This document shows positions 42,666 to 50,939 of a stretch of 64,000 nt of DNA, piece by piece. Position numbers and translations under genes: made by a program. The DNA is taken from positions 34,656-98,655 of the forward strand of contig NZ_JAKGAN010000011.1 of assembly GCF_023061135.1 (NCBI RefSeq). Reading direction: 5' to 3'. The notes under the pieces were generated by a model, which had not been told where the DNA came from, searched no databases, and worked only from the letters and a program-made list of their open reading frames with translations. The DNA comes from Chromohalobacter sarecensis. GTDB taxonomy: Bacteria > Pseudomonadota > Gammaproteobacteria > Pseudomonadales > Halomonadaceae. How positions within the stretch are numbered: position 1 is the first letter of the stretch; each line of letters begins with the position of its first letter.

Positions 42666-44807
42666 TCAGCCGCCGCGCCGCCAACGAAAATAACGCCCTA
42701 ACCAGTCGAGCACCCGCTCGGGCTTGTGGGCGTTTTTCCAGGCGCCGGCGGCACCCTTGGTGGCTTCCGAGAGTGTCGGATAGGGATGAATCGTCCCCAG
42801 CAGCTTGTTGAGCCCGATATTGTGTTTCATCGCCAGCGTCAACTCCGCCAGCCATTCACCGGCGTTCTCGCCGACTAGGGTCGCGCCCAGGATGCGATCC
42901 TTGCCCGGCACGGTGAGAATCTTGACGAAGCCGGTAGTGGCGCGCTCGGCGATCGCCCGATCGCTTTCGGCCATCTCATAACGGGTCACCTCATAGGCGA
43001 GGCCCTGGGCGGTGGCCTCGCGCTCGTTGAGTCCCACGCGTGCCACTTCGGGTTGCAGGTACGTCACCGCGGGCATGATGCGGTAGTCGACCTTGAAGCG
43101 CTTGAACTCGCCGAACAGTGCGTTGACGGCAGCGTGCCAGGCCTGATGTGCGGCGGCGTGTGTCAATTGATAGGGACCGACGACATCGCCGCAGGCCCAG
43201 ATATTGGGTAGTTTGGTCTGGAGCTGCTCGTTGACTTCCAGGGTGCCGTTGTCGCGGGTTTCCACCCCCAGTTCTTCCAGTCCGAGCCCTGTGACGTTGG
43301 CCTGACGCCCGACGCTGACCAACAGGCGGTCGAAGGGAATGTGCGTTTGCCCACCGTCGGCTTTCTCGACGAGGAGATGTTTTTCGCCGTCCTCGACGCT
43401 CACTGCGATAGCCTTTGTGCTTGTCATGACGTCGACGCCTTCGGCGACGAGTCGGTGGGTGACGAGATCGCCGACTTCGTCATCCTCGCGCCCCAGCAAT
43501 TGCCCGGTGCCCTCGACCAGCGTCACCTGGCTGCCCAGGCGGGCGAAACTCTGGCCGAGCTCGCAACCGATAGCGCCGCCGCCCAGTATCACCAGGCGCT
43601 GCGGTTGCTCGGTCAACGTCCATAGGTTCTCGGAGGTCAGTACGTCGATCTGCTCGATGCCGGGGATCGACGGTACCTTGGGTGTGGCGCCGGTGGCGAT
43701 GACGATATGCCGGGCCGTGAGTTGCTTGCCGTCGACTTCGACGGCCCAGGGAGATGTCAGCCGTGCCGTGCCGCGTTGAACGTCGACGCCCAGCCCGGTA
43801 TAACGCTCCTCGCTGTCGTGGGGTGCCACCTCCTCGATGACACGCCGTACATGGCCCATGACCGCGCCGAAGTCGACACGCGGTTCCCCGGCATGCACGC
43901 CCAGGTGCTCGGCGTCGCGAATATTCTGGGCGGCGCGTGCGGCGCGAATCAGCGCCTTCGAGGGCACGCAGCCGGTATTGAGGCAGTCGCCGCCCATGGC
44001 GCCACTCTCGACGAGCGCGACCCGGGCGCGTACCGCGCTGGCGATGTAACTGGTAACCAGACCCGCCGAGCCGCCGCCGACCACCAGGATGTCGTAATCG
44101 AAGTGCCGGGGTTTGGCGTATCCCCGGTAGCGCTTGCGGCGTTGCAGCCAGTCGACGACCCAACGCGCGATTAGCGGAAAGACCCCCAAGAGAGCGAAGG
44201 ACAGCAACAACGACGGTGAGACGACGCCACCCAGCGACTGCAGTTCGCCGAGCTGCTGGCCGGCGTTCACATAGACCAGCGTGCCGGGAATCATGCCGAT
44301 CTGGCTGGCAATATAGAACACCCAGGTACGCAGCCGAGTCAGTCCCATCACCAGGTTAATGACGAAAAACGGGAAAAGCGGCACCAGTCGCAGACTGAAT
44401 AGATACAAGGCGCCGTCACGCTCAATGCCCTTATTGATCGTGTCCAGATATCGAGCAAAGCGATGCTCTACTGCGGACCTGAACAAGATGCGGGAGACGA
44501 GAAAGGCTAGCGTAGCGCCAATGCTGCTCGCGAAGGAGATGATCAAGAATCCCCATCCCAGCCCGAATAACGCGCCGCCGAGCAAGGTCAGCAATGTCGC
44601 GCCGGGCAGCGAGAGGGCGGCGATTAGCACATAGATGAGAAAAAAGCCGCCAGCGACCAGCCAGGGAGACGCCGCGAACCATTGATCGAACCGTGTTTGC
44701 AGCGCCTTGATGGACTCGAGCGTCAGGTAATCGTCAACGCCGCCCACGAAGAACGCCACGATCGCCACCAGGACGACAGCCAGAATCAGTATGCGGTAAT
44801 GTTTCAC
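42666..44807 (-). CDS. TVP38/TMEM64 membrane domain fused to a FAD-dependent disulfide oxidoreductase
   Basis: A 713-residue two-domain protein. Residues 1 to about 225 form a TVP38/TMEM64 (VTT) domain with several helices and the typical GGALFGLGWGFLIISFASSI. From about 240 a complete pyridine-nucleotide disulfide oxidoreductase follows: ILVVGGGSAGLVTSYIAS for FAD, the redox-active pair in GGDCLNTGCVPSK, VILGGGAIGCELGQSF-like NAD site, and GNAWACGDV-like second FAD motif. At the C terminus TIHPYPTLSE has tyrosine where dihydrolipoamide dehydrogenase has its base histidine, as in mercuric-reductase-like members. The fusion suggests a membrane-attached thiol or quinone reductase; the substrate is unknown. 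Confidence 0.92.
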   Translation of the reverse strand: MKHYRILILAVVLVAIVAFFVGGVDDYLTLESIKALQTRFDQWFAASPWLVAGGFFLIYVLIAALSLPGATLLTLLGGALFGLGWGFLIISFASSIGATLAFLVSRILFRSAVEHRFARYLDTINKGIERDGALYLFSLRLVPLFPFFVINLVMGLTRLRTWVFYIASQIGMIPGTLVYVNAGQQLGELQSLGGVVSPSLLLSFALLGVFPLIARWVVDWLQRRKRYRGYAKPRHFDYDILVVGGGSAGLVTSYIASAVRARVALVESGAMGGDCLNTGCVPSKALIRAARAAQNIRDAEHLGVHAGEPRVDFGAVMGHVRRVIEEVAPHDSEERYTGLGVDVQRGTARLTSPWAVEVDGKQLTARHIVIATGATPKVPSIPGIEQIDVLTSENLWTLTEQPQRLVILGGGAIGCELGQSFARLGSQVTLVEGTGQLLGREDDEVGDLVTHRLVAEGVDVMTSTKAIAVSVEDGEKHLLVEKADGGQTHIPFDRLLVSVGRQANVTGLGLEELGVETRDNGTLEVNEQLQTKLPNIWACGDVVGPYQLTHAAAHQAWHAAVNALFGEFKRFKVDYRIMPAVTYLQPEVARVGLNEREATAQGLAYEVTRYEMAESDRAIAERATTGFVKILTVPGKDRILGATLVGENAGEWLAELTLAMKHNIGLNKLLGTIHPYPTLSEATKGAAGAWKNAHKPERVLDWLGRYFRWRRGG

Positions 44808-45000
44808 CCCGTCCCCCTTTTATCCACGCTGGTCAGCGGACATTGACGTAGTTAAGTGGCTTGTTAGTCGGACCTGACAGCAGGTGGCCTGGCAGGTTGT
44901 TGCCTTCGTGCATCCAGATGTCATGGCCGAATGCCAAACGATCGCTTAATGAGTCGAGATTGTAGTGTGATCCTTACACGTCACTACCATCGGGACCATG

Positions 45001-45034
45001 AAAAAAGGCGATATACCGAAACCGGCATATCGCC
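45001..45034 (-). terminator. Rho-independent terminator of the AhpD-like gene
   Basis: On the minus strand GGCGATATGCC and GGTATATCGCC pair over eleven positions (one G-T pair) and are followed by six T residues (45006-45001). It lies 40 bases after the AhpD-like stop. Confidence 0.88.
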
Positions 45035-45074
45035 CACTACGCTCGCACGGTGCATCTAACGTTCTGCGCTCACA

Positions 45075-45632
45075 TCAATCACGCGGATCCTGCCACTCGA
45101 GAGACTTGAGTTCCTCGTTGAGTGGTGTACCGGCGATGTGATTGGTGAAGTTGGACAGCGTCTTGAGGCTGACCGCAATCACCAGTTCGAGCAATTGCTG
45201 TTTCTCGAAACCGGCTTCCAGGAAGGCCTTGACTTCGTCGTCCTTCGCCCAGCCGCGCGCCTGGACGAGGTGCTTGGCGAAGCGTGCCACGGCATTGAGC
45301 TTGGGATCGTCGGGGTTCTGGAGCTCACGAAGTTTCTCGATGTCACCTTCGGGTACCTTGGCGGCCTGTGCGCCTCCGGTATGTGCCGCTACACAGAATT
45401 TACATCCGTTGACTGAGCTGATGGCGAGCAGCGCCACCTGCTGCTGTGCCGGGGTAAGGCTGGTCCGCGAGTAGATCTCGTCGAGCGTCTGATAGGCTTC
45501 CAACAGCGCCGGTGCCTCGGCCATCTTGGCGAACAGATTGGGCAAGAACCCCATCTTCTGCTGTGCCCCTTCGAGGCGCGCCTTGGCTTCCTGGGGCGCG
45601 CTGTCGACCGTATGCAAGGTAAATTCTGTCAT
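45075..45632 (-). CDS. AhpD-like carboxymuconolactone decarboxylase-family peroxidase
   Basis: A 185-residue protein with the AhpD/CMD core. SSVNGCKFCVAAHTGGAQ contains the CxxC redox pair and the downstream histidine that make up the peroxidase relay. The N-terminal part (MGFLPNLFAKMAEAPALLEAYQ) is also characteristic of uncharacterised peroxidase-related proteins. Such proteins reduce alkyl hydroperoxides or act as disulfide reductases. Its promoter region contains a 20-bp motif nearly identical to one upstream of the ECF sigma gene, suggesting it belongs to that regulon. Followed by a good terminator. Confidence 0.9.
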   Translation of the reverse strand: MTEFTLHTVDSAPQEAKARLEGAQQKMGFLPNLFAKMAEAPALLEAYQTLDEIYSRTSLTPAQQQVALLAISSVNGCKFCVAAHTGGAQAAKVPEGDIEKLRELQNPDDPKLNAVARFAKHLVQARGWAKDDEVKAFLEAGFEKQQLLELVIAVSLKTLSNFTNHIAGTPLNEELKSLEWQDPRD

Positions 45633-45709
45633 GAGCTTCTCCTTCTGTGGTCAGCGTTTACATCTCTTAGCCTAGTAGGCAAACAACCTGAGAACCGCCG
45701 CTCAACGTC

Positions 45710-45729
45710 TCTATTTCATGTCGCAGCGT
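45710..45729 (-). promoter_or_regulatory. Candidate ECF-type promoter motif upstream of the AhpD-like gene
   Basis: On the minus strand ACGCTGCGACATGAAATAGA, ending 78 bases before the start codon. It matches 17 of 20 bases of the motif upstream of the sigma factor gene (48302-48321), with similar distance to the start. A CGT triplet follows about ten bases after GACAT in both. Confidence 0.55.
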
Positions 45730-45815
45730 ACAAAATCAGGAAAAAGTGGCTGTCTGGTACGCCTGGAAATGCTTGAGTGGAAAGTACTCAATCAATAGTT
45801 CAGAAAGGAATTCCT

Positions 45816-46487
45816 ATGATCTTAGTATTCGATGTCAATGAGACCTTGCTCGATACGGCTGCGCTGGCACCGTTTTTCGAAGAGGTCTTTGGGGAGGCAG
45901 CGGTGCGCGGCGAGTGGTTTCTGACCCTGGAGGAGACCTGGATGACGGCAACGCTGGCGGGCCGCTACCACCCCTTTGGGCAATTGGCCAAGAGTGCCTT
46001 GCGTCAGACCGGTTGGCGACATGGCGTCGAGATAAGCGAAGCCCGTCAAGGGCAACTTATCGACATGCTGACGACGTTACCTGCGCACCCCGATGTCGCG
46101 CCTGCTCTTGCCGAGCTACGTGCCAAGGGGTATCGGCTGACGGCACTGACCAACGGCACTCTCAAGGCAGTGCAGCATCAGTTGGCGCATGCCGAGCTTG
46201 ACGCGGCCTTCGACGTCATTCTCAGTATCGACTCGATAGCCTCCTACAAGCCGGGCCAGCCCGCCTATCAATACGTCGCTGACCACTGGCAAGTGTCGAC
46301 CCGCGAACTGGTCATGATTGCCGCCCATGGGTGGGATCTGATCGGTGCCGCCAGCGCGGGCTGCAAGACAGGTTTCATCGCGCGTCGCGGAAAGGTCATC
46401 GACCCGCAACTTTTTCAGCCCGATTGGCAAGACGACTCACTCACTGGGTTGAGTCGGCAATTGATCGCGGACGTATCCCCAATGTGA
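45816..46487 (+). CDS. HAD-family hydrolase, haloacid dehalogenase type II-like
   Basis: A 223-residue HAD protein with the nucleophile Asp6 in MILVFDVNETLLD, motif II ALTNGTLKAVQ, the motif III lysine in ASYKPGQPAYQYV, and motif IV MIAAHGWDLIGAASAG. Unlike the enzyme at 41969, the region after the first helix (FLTLEETWMTATLAG) lacks the RxKQLE halide-binding segment, so dehalogenation is less certain. AAAGGAA precedes the ATG by five bases. It is divergent from the AhpD-like gene and may share its stress-related control. Confidence 0.85.
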   Translation: MILVFDVNETLLDTAALAPFFEEVFGEAAVRGEWFLTLEETWMTATLAGRYHPFGQLAKSALRQTGWRHGVEISEARQGQLIDMLTTLPAHPDVAPALAELRAKGYRLTALTNGTLKAVQHQLAHAELDAAFDVILSIDSIASYKPGQPAYQYVADHWQVSTRELVMIAAHGWDLIGAASAGCKTGFIARRGKVIDPQLFQPDWQDDSLTGLSRQLIADVSPM

Positions 46488-46501
46488 CGTAAGGCAGTAT
46501 G

Positions 46502-47404
46502 TTACAGCGTCTTGATCCGCGCCGGCGGTACGCCCCTGATTCTTTTATAGGCCTTGCGAAAGGTGGATTCCGAGCGATAACCGCTGGCCAGCATGGCGCC
46601 GACGATGCTCTCACCATTGGCAAGGGCCTGGTCGGCCAGCATCATGCGTAATTGCCCCTGGTAACGAGCAACAGTCGTGCCCACGATGTGGTGAAAGCGT
46701 TCGCTGAAGCTCGAACGGGAGAGCCCTACCTCATGTGCCAGTTCTTGAAGCGTCCAGTCACGCTGCGGCGCTTCATGCAATCGCTTGAGGGCTTTTCTCA
46801 CCGGCGGATCCAGATACGCCCTCAAGGTGCGTGTTTCCAGCAATGCCGTTTCCAGGCAATGCCGAAGAATCAGGGTCAATAGCACATTGGCCAGGGCGTT
46901 CGTGGTCAATGCATGGCCAATTGCTTGCGTCTCGGACATCTCCTCGGCGAGTGCTTCGACAACATTGTCGAAGGCACATCCACGCGCTTGCCGAGAAATG
47001 ATCACGCTACGCGGTAGTACATTGAACCAGGCCGGCGGCACATCGTGCAGAAAGCGGAAATGTCCGCAGATCAATCCGACACCGGTCGTCGTGCTACTCA
47101 GCGAGACTATTTGCTGCGACTCGGAGCCAGATACGTACTCTGGCGCAAGACGATGCGGCGTATCGCCGGGAAAGAATACGAGGTCTCCTTCCTGCAGGCG
47201 TTCTTCACCTCCATCGTGCCAGGTGAGTCGGCAGCGGCCTTCGGTGACCAGGTGGAAGCTCGGGGCTATCGCATGTTCGTGAGACAGAAACCAGTCGCCG
47301 CATTGCTTGGCGGCATGGTGGAAATCACTACCCATGAAAACGGGCTGCAATAATGCCGTCAGAGGATCACCGGCAAGCATGTCATCGCTTTCATGCAGCG
47401 TCAT
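46502..47404 (-). CDS. AraC-family regulator with N-terminal cupin (RclR-like)
   Basis: A 300-residue regulator. Residues about 1-180 form an AraC-binding-like cupin (FHLVTEGRCRLTWHDGGEE, LQEGDLVFFPGDTPHRL), and the last 100 residues hold two helix-turn-helix motifs (LQELAHEVGLSRSSFSERFH; IVGAMLASGYRSESTFRKAY). Cysteines occur in KQCGDWF and ICGHFRF, positions reminiscent of the redox-sensing cysteines of RclR. Its ATG overlaps the anti-sigma stop (ATGA), making it the third gene of a sigma/anti-sigma unit. An oxidant-sensing role is inferred, not shown. Confidence 0.88.
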   Translation of the reverse strand: MTLHESDDMLAGDPLTALLQPVFMGSDFHHAAKQCGDWFLSHEHAIAPSFHLVTEGRCRLTWHDGGEERLQEGDLVFFPGDTPHRLAPEYVSGSESQQIVSLSSTTTGVGLICGHFRFLHDVPPAWFNVLPRSVIISRQARGCAFDNVVEALAEEMSETQAIGHALTTNALANVLLTLILRHCLETALLETRTLRAYLDPPVRKALKRLHEAPQRDWTLQELAHEVGLSRSSFSERFHHIVGTTVARYQGQLRMMLADQALANGESIVGAMLASGYRSESTFRKAYKRIRGVPPARIKTL

Positions 47405-47619
47405 GTCGTCTGATCGTTCGTGTCGAATGGCGGTGACGATGCCTTTTCTTCGAATGCTTTTCCTGCATCATGAATCAACTGGAATTGTTGGTTGCATTTC
47501 CTGCAGGCGCCGCACATGGCCAGATGAAATTTCAACGACATTCGTTCCTGAAATCCAAGCGGTGCATCAAGATTCTTCGACATGAGACGCGTGGCTTCGC
47601 GACACATCACCATTCTCAT
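47401..47619 (-). CDS. Small zinc-finger anti-sigma factor (zf-HC2 type)
   Basis: A 72-residue soluble protein with the zinc-binding anti-sigma pattern: CREATRLMSKNLDAPLG at the N terminus and HLAMCGACRKCNQQF, giving the Hx3Cx2C core, plus an extra cysteine. It has no membrane segment, so it would act in the cytoplasm, like redox-sensitive ZAS proteins that release their sigma factor when zinc is lost on oxidation. It overlaps the sigma gene at its start and the AraC gene at its end by four bases each. Confidence 0.85.
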   Translation of the reverse strand: MRMVMCREATRLMSKNLDAPLGFQERMSLKFHLAMCGACRKCNQQFQLIHDAGKAFEEKASSPPFDTNDQTT

Positions 47620-48230
47620 TTATTGGCCTCCGATAGCCATCCTTTCTCCAGACATGCTCTCAATAAAAGTCTGCCGCGATGAAGGATGACCCAGCAGTTA
47701 TTTTCCTTGATCCCTGCTTCCTCGCATATCTGATGTGTAGAAAGTCCCATGAGTTCACGCATGGTGAAAATCTTGGCGATGTTATCGGGGAGTGCAATCA
47801 TGCAGCTATCGAAGACCTGCCAGAAGCGTTCGCTGAATAACGTGTTTTCGGGATCGCCCCAACTGCTGGGGCGTGCAACATCCGTCCATCTTCCCGAACT
47901 TTGAAATTGCTGCTCGATGGCTGCCTCGACGCCGTCGTCGGACCAGGGTTGCCATTTCCCATGGCGCTTCTGGGCTCGCAGTGCATCCAGGATCTTGTTT
48001 TTTAGAATGCCGAATACCCAGGTCTCGTAGCCGGATTTTCCTTCGAAGCGAGCGTTTTTCTCGACGGCGGTAATCAGCGCCTCCTGGACGACGTCATCCG
48101 CTTCAGAGGCATCGCGAAGCTGCAAACGCGCGAAGGCAAGCAGACGCGGACGCACTGCCGCCAGGCGGCGCTGGCGTTCAGCGGATGGCTTTGAGGTGTC
48201 GCTTTGTGACGAATCGGGCCATGACGCCAT
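47616..48230 (-). CDS. ECF (extracytoplasmic function) sigma factor
   Basis: A 204-residue sigma-70-family factor with only regions 2 and 4. Region 2 includes RLQLRDASEADDVVQEALI and YETWVFGILKNKILDALRA; region 4 includes LPDNIAKIFTMRELMGLSTH and QICEEAGIKENNCWVILHRGR. GGGAGA precedes the start by six bases. It is translated with its anti-sigma partner through an ATGA overlap. A motif 72 bases upstream is shared with the AhpD-like gene, suggesting autoregulation. The next genes downstream of the block encode redox-type proteins, hinting at an oxidative-stress regulon. Confidence 0.92.
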   Translation of the reverse strand: MASWPDSSQSDTSKPSAERQRRLAAVRPRLLAFARLQLRDASEADDVVQEALITAVEKNARFEGKSGYETWVFGILKNKILDALRAQKRHGKWQPWSDDGVEAAIEQQFQSSGRWTDVARPSSWGDPENTLFSERFWQVFDSCMIALPDNIAKIFTMRELMGLSTHQICEEAGIKENNCWVILHRGRLLLRACLEKGWLSEANK

Positions 48231-48301
48231 GCTGAATCTCCCGGTCGATGATCATCGCTTATCATGGCAATAAAACGCCGGCTCGACCATTGGGCACGCT
48301 A

Positions 48302-48321
48302 TCTTTTTTATGTCACAGCGT
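48302..48321 (-). promoter_or_regulatory. Candidate ECF-type promoter motif upstream of the sigma gene
   Basis: On the minus strand ACGCTGTGACATAAAAAAGA, ending 72 bases before the sigma start codon. It differs at three of 20 positions from the motif upstream of the AhpD-like gene. No matching site was found before the DUF3047 gene. Confidence 0.55.
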
Positions 48322-48379
48322 CCAGAGAAGCAAAGTGTTCAAGGCTGTAGTATCTCTGTCTTGAAGGCCGATACGCGAT

Positions 48380-48724
48380 TCACTCTATCGCGGCGAATCT
48401 TTTTTCCAAGTAATCGATGATATCGCGGGATTCGTAAAGCCAGGTGATCGCTCCATCGCGTTCGATGCGTAAGCAGGGGACGGTCTTCTTGCCGCCGCCA
48501 GTGATCAGCGCCTGTCTCGCCTCGGGATCCCTGTTGATATCGTGCAAGGCAAGTTCGACATTCAGCCTCTGCAGGACGCGTCGCACTCTGGTGCAGAAAG
48601 GGCACCCCTCGAAGTGATAGAGCGCGAGGTATTGGGCTTGTCGGTCCACTTCCTGCTGCGCTTGCGCCGTGCGTTCGATAGCGGTTGCCTCGCTTTTCAT
48701 CAGTCGCGAAATAAGATGCCACAT
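48380..48724 (-). CDS. Glutaredoxin-like thioredoxin-fold protein, possibly membrane-anchored
   Basis: A 114-residue protein. The active-site motif is HFEGCPFCTRVRRVL (CPFC, about residue 41-44), followed by the cis-proline region KKTVPCLRIE and ESRDIIDYLEKRF, as in glutaredoxins and the N-terminal domain of glutathione transferases. The first 30 residues (MWHLISRLMKSEATAIERTAQAQQ) are amphipathic rather than a signal. AGGAGA lies seven bases before the ATG. It starts 16 bases after the DUF3047 stop, so the two share an operon. Confidence 0.87.
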   Translation of the reverse strand: MWHLISRLMKSEATAIERTAQAQQEVDRQAQYLALYHFEGCPFCTRVRRVLQRLNVELALHDINRDPEARQALITGGGKKTVPCLRIERDGAITWLYESRDIIDYLEKRFAAIE

Positions 48725-48740
48725 GATGAATCTCCTGGTA

Positions 48741-49415
48741 TCAATTCGGGCAGTCGGGAGGGGCCGGCGAGTCGGAAAAGCCAGCGGCGTAATACCAGGC
48801 GGTGGCATTGCCGCCTGCGCTGTCGCCGTCGCTCATCAAGGCGACGCCATCGATACTGGTGACCGACTCACCGAAAAGTGCCTCGAAATCGCCACCGACA
48901 TCGCGGACTTCCGCTCGCCATTCGCCGAGTGGCGACTGCTCACCTTGCAGAGCCAGCAGCATGGCACGATCCGTGAAGGCATTCTCCCAACTGGCGCCGA
49001 CAGATTGGTTGGATGACCATACATAGTTGACGGATTGCACCTGCCACGGAAGAAAGCCCGTCTTGCGCGCGACATAGAATCGGGCAGGGTAGTCATCGCC
49101 GGCCTGAGTGCGCTCATCGAGTCCCGAGTAGCGGGTATCCACCTTCCAGCACCAGTGCAGGTACGGTGTCTTGCGCAGATCGATCTCGCGTTCCAGATAC
49201 TTGGCAGAGGCCTGGCCTTGCGCATTTGCTTGAAGCACCTCGACGCCGTCATCCTGGACTATCGAATAACGCGTCTCTCCTTCAAAAGCGCGCGTCGACC
49301 AGGCGGCCATGTCGCGGGCTGAAAATTCGATATCGGATGCCAAAGCTGTCTGTATCCCGAGTGTCAAGCTGCACGCCCATACTACCTTGTTTGTCAGTCT
49401 GATTTTCATACGCAT
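48741..49415 (-). CDS. DUF3047 exported protein
   Basis: A 224-residue protein with a signal peptide (VVWACSLTLGIQTALASD) and the DUF3047 signature: TPYLHWCWKVDTRY, DYPARFYVARKTGFLPW, NYVWSSN and ENAFTDRAMLLALQ. The family is periplasmic or exported and has no known activity; the beta-rich pattern suggests a carbohydrate-binding-like fold. The start at 49415 has AGGA eight bases upstream. It leads a two-gene unit with the glutaredoxin-like gene, next to the ECF sigma block. Confidence 0.87.
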   Translation of the reverse strand: MRMKIRLTNKVVWACSLTLGIQTALASDIEFSARDMAAWSTRAFEGETRYSIVQDDGVEVLQANAQGQASAKYLEREIDLRKTPYLHWCWKVDTRYSGLDERTQAGDDYPARFYVARKTGFLPWQVQSVNYVWSSNQSVGASWENAFTDRAMLLALQGEQSPLGEWRAEVRDVGGDFEALFGESVTSIDGVALMSDGDSAGGNATAWYYAAGFSDSPAPPDCPN

Positions 49416-49621
49416 GAGTCGTGTCCTGGGTCGATATCCTTACAGGAAATTCACTGTGCCGTAGTTCGTTGACTTCAGCGCGACTGAAACCCAGGCGTTG
49501 CGGCGTTTTTACTCTGTCTATATCGGCGGGTCCATAACGTCGGGTACTACATAGGATTTCGGCGCGACCGGCAACAGCCCCGTGAAGGCGGGGCGTCATG
49601 GTGGTCGTTCATCATGTCTTG

Positions 49622-50245
49622 TCATAGGGTGAGAAATTCGTCGTCCAGCCTGTCGAGATCCTCAGGCTGGTCGACGTCCCAGACCCGTGCCGGACAGGCC
49701 AACTTGGCGCCTGACCGGGCCACCCGCTGCCGGGTCTGATCCATGACGGCTGCCGTTCCCCAGTCGATGCCGGAGAAGAGCTGGCTGTCTGGTTCGCGAA
49801 GGCCGATGAGTGCATAGCCCCCGTCTTCCGCCGGCAATAGGACCACTTCATGATCCGCCAGGACGCGGTGGCAGCGCTTCAATAGGGCGGGAGTGAGTGC
49901 CGGACAGTCGCTGCCGATCAGTAGCCCCGGCTCGCCCATTTCGAGGAAAGCGTAATGCATGCGGTCGCCGAGACTCCCCTCCGGCTGGGCGCGACACTCG
50001 ATGTCGTGACGCTCGGCCAGTTCCCGAAAAAGCGGATGGGCGTGATCGAGCGCTGTCCACAGGACGATGCGTCGAGCCGTGGTGGCCGCCAGCGCAATGG
50101 ATAGCGTATGGCGTACCAGGCGTTCCTGCAGTTGCGCCGCGCCCTGTGTCCCGAGTGCCGGTATTAGTCGCGTCTTGGCCTTGCCGGGTAACGGGGCCTT
50201 GGCCAGTATCGCCAGCGGAAAGTCGTCGGGCGTATCAGCGCACAT
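49622..50245 (-). CDS. TIGR04282-type glycosyltransferase (arsenosugar-named family)
   Basis: A 207-residue GT-A-like protein with FPLAILAKAPLPGKAKTRLIP at the N terminus (noted here up to 20 residues: PLAILAKAPLPGKAKTRL), then LLIGSDCPALTPALLKRC and LLPAEDGGYALIGLREP, the pattern of the CofC/MobA-like TIGR04282 family. The family is named for arsenosugar biosynthesis, but most members, including those without ars genes nearby as here, have no proven substrate. It overlaps the partner glycosyltransferase gene by eleven bases. Confidence 0.87.
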   Translation of the reverse strand: MCADTPDDFPLAILAKAPLPGKAKTRLIPALGTQGAAQLQERLVRHTLSIALAATTARRIVLWTALDHAHPLFRELAERHDIECRAQPEGSLGDRMHYAFLEMGEPGLLIGSDCPALTPALLKRCHRVLADHEVVLLPAEDGGYALIGLREPDSQLFSGIDWGTAAVMDQTRQRVARSGAKLACPARVWDVDQPEDLDRLDDEFLTL

Positions 50246-50924
50246 GGCGATACTCCCTTGCCAGGGTTTCCGGCGACTCGCCGCGCCAATAACGAAAGCG
50301 CAGCCGCCACATCAGCCGTATCGTCGTCCAGGCACCGTCTCGATCCCAACGCCTGCCCGAACTGGTCACCTTTTCGCGCAGGCAGGCGGGCGTAGAAAGC
50401 CGTTTTAAACGTCGTGACATCTCGATGTCCTCCATCAATGGCTGATCGGGAAAACCGCCGGCCGTGTCGAAGGCCTCGCGGGTCATGAACAGCGTCTGGT
50501 CGCCGCTGGCAATACCGGTCAGCCGCGATCGATGGTTCATGGCAAAGGCGATCACCCCCAGCATCGGGTGACGACCCTGGAGCCGGATATCGAAACGCCC
50601 CCAGCGGTGATCTCGCGACAGGGCGTTCATAACCAGCCGGTCGGCATGCGGCGGCAGTTGGGTATCGGCATGCAGGAAAACCAGGTGGTTCCCTCGCGCG
50701 GCATCGGCGCCGGCGTTCATCTGCCGCGCCCGGCCTGGTGGACTCTGGATCACCCGGGAGGCCAGCGGTGTGACGCGGGTGAGAGTATCATCCTGGCTGC
50801 CGCCGTCGACGATTATCAATTCGCTGCCAGCATGTCGGAGCCCCTGCAATCGACCCAGGGTTTCATCGATGATATCGGCCTCGTTGAGGGTCACAACGAT
50901 CAGACTTAGTCCTGTCTCGGCCAT
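50235..50924 (-). CDS. TIGR04283-type family 2 glycosyltransferase (arsenosugar-named family)
   Basis: A 229-residue GT-A enzyme: LSLIVVTLNEADIIDETL at the start, ELIIVDGGSQDDTL, PPGRARQMNAGADAARGN, LVFLHADTQLP (DxD-like) and FPDQPLMEDIEMSRRLKRL near the end. This is the standard TIGR04283 pattern and is nearly always paired with a TIGR04282 gene, as here. No arsM or arsenic operon genes are visible in the window, so an arsenosugar role is doubtful. It follows a kinase remnant and the YnjBCD genes on the same strand. Confidence 0.88.
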   Translation of the reverse strand: MAETGLSLIVVTLNEADIIDETLGRLQGLRHAGSELIIVDGGSQDDTLTRVTPLASRVIQSPPGRARQMNAGADAARGNHLVFLHADTQLPPHADRLVMNALSRDHRWGRFDIRLQGRHPMLGVIAFAMNHRSRLTGIASGDQTLFMTREAFDTAGGFPDQPLMEDIEMSRRLKRLSTPACLREKVTSSGRRWDRDGAWTTIRLMWRLRFRYWRGESPETLAREYRHVR

Positions 50925-50939
50925 GGTGATGTTTCCGCA

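Noticed and set aside
50235..50924. Arsenic detoxification operon
   Set aside because: Only the two glycosyltransferases of arsenosugar-named families occur; no arsR, arsC, arsB or arsM gene is nearby.
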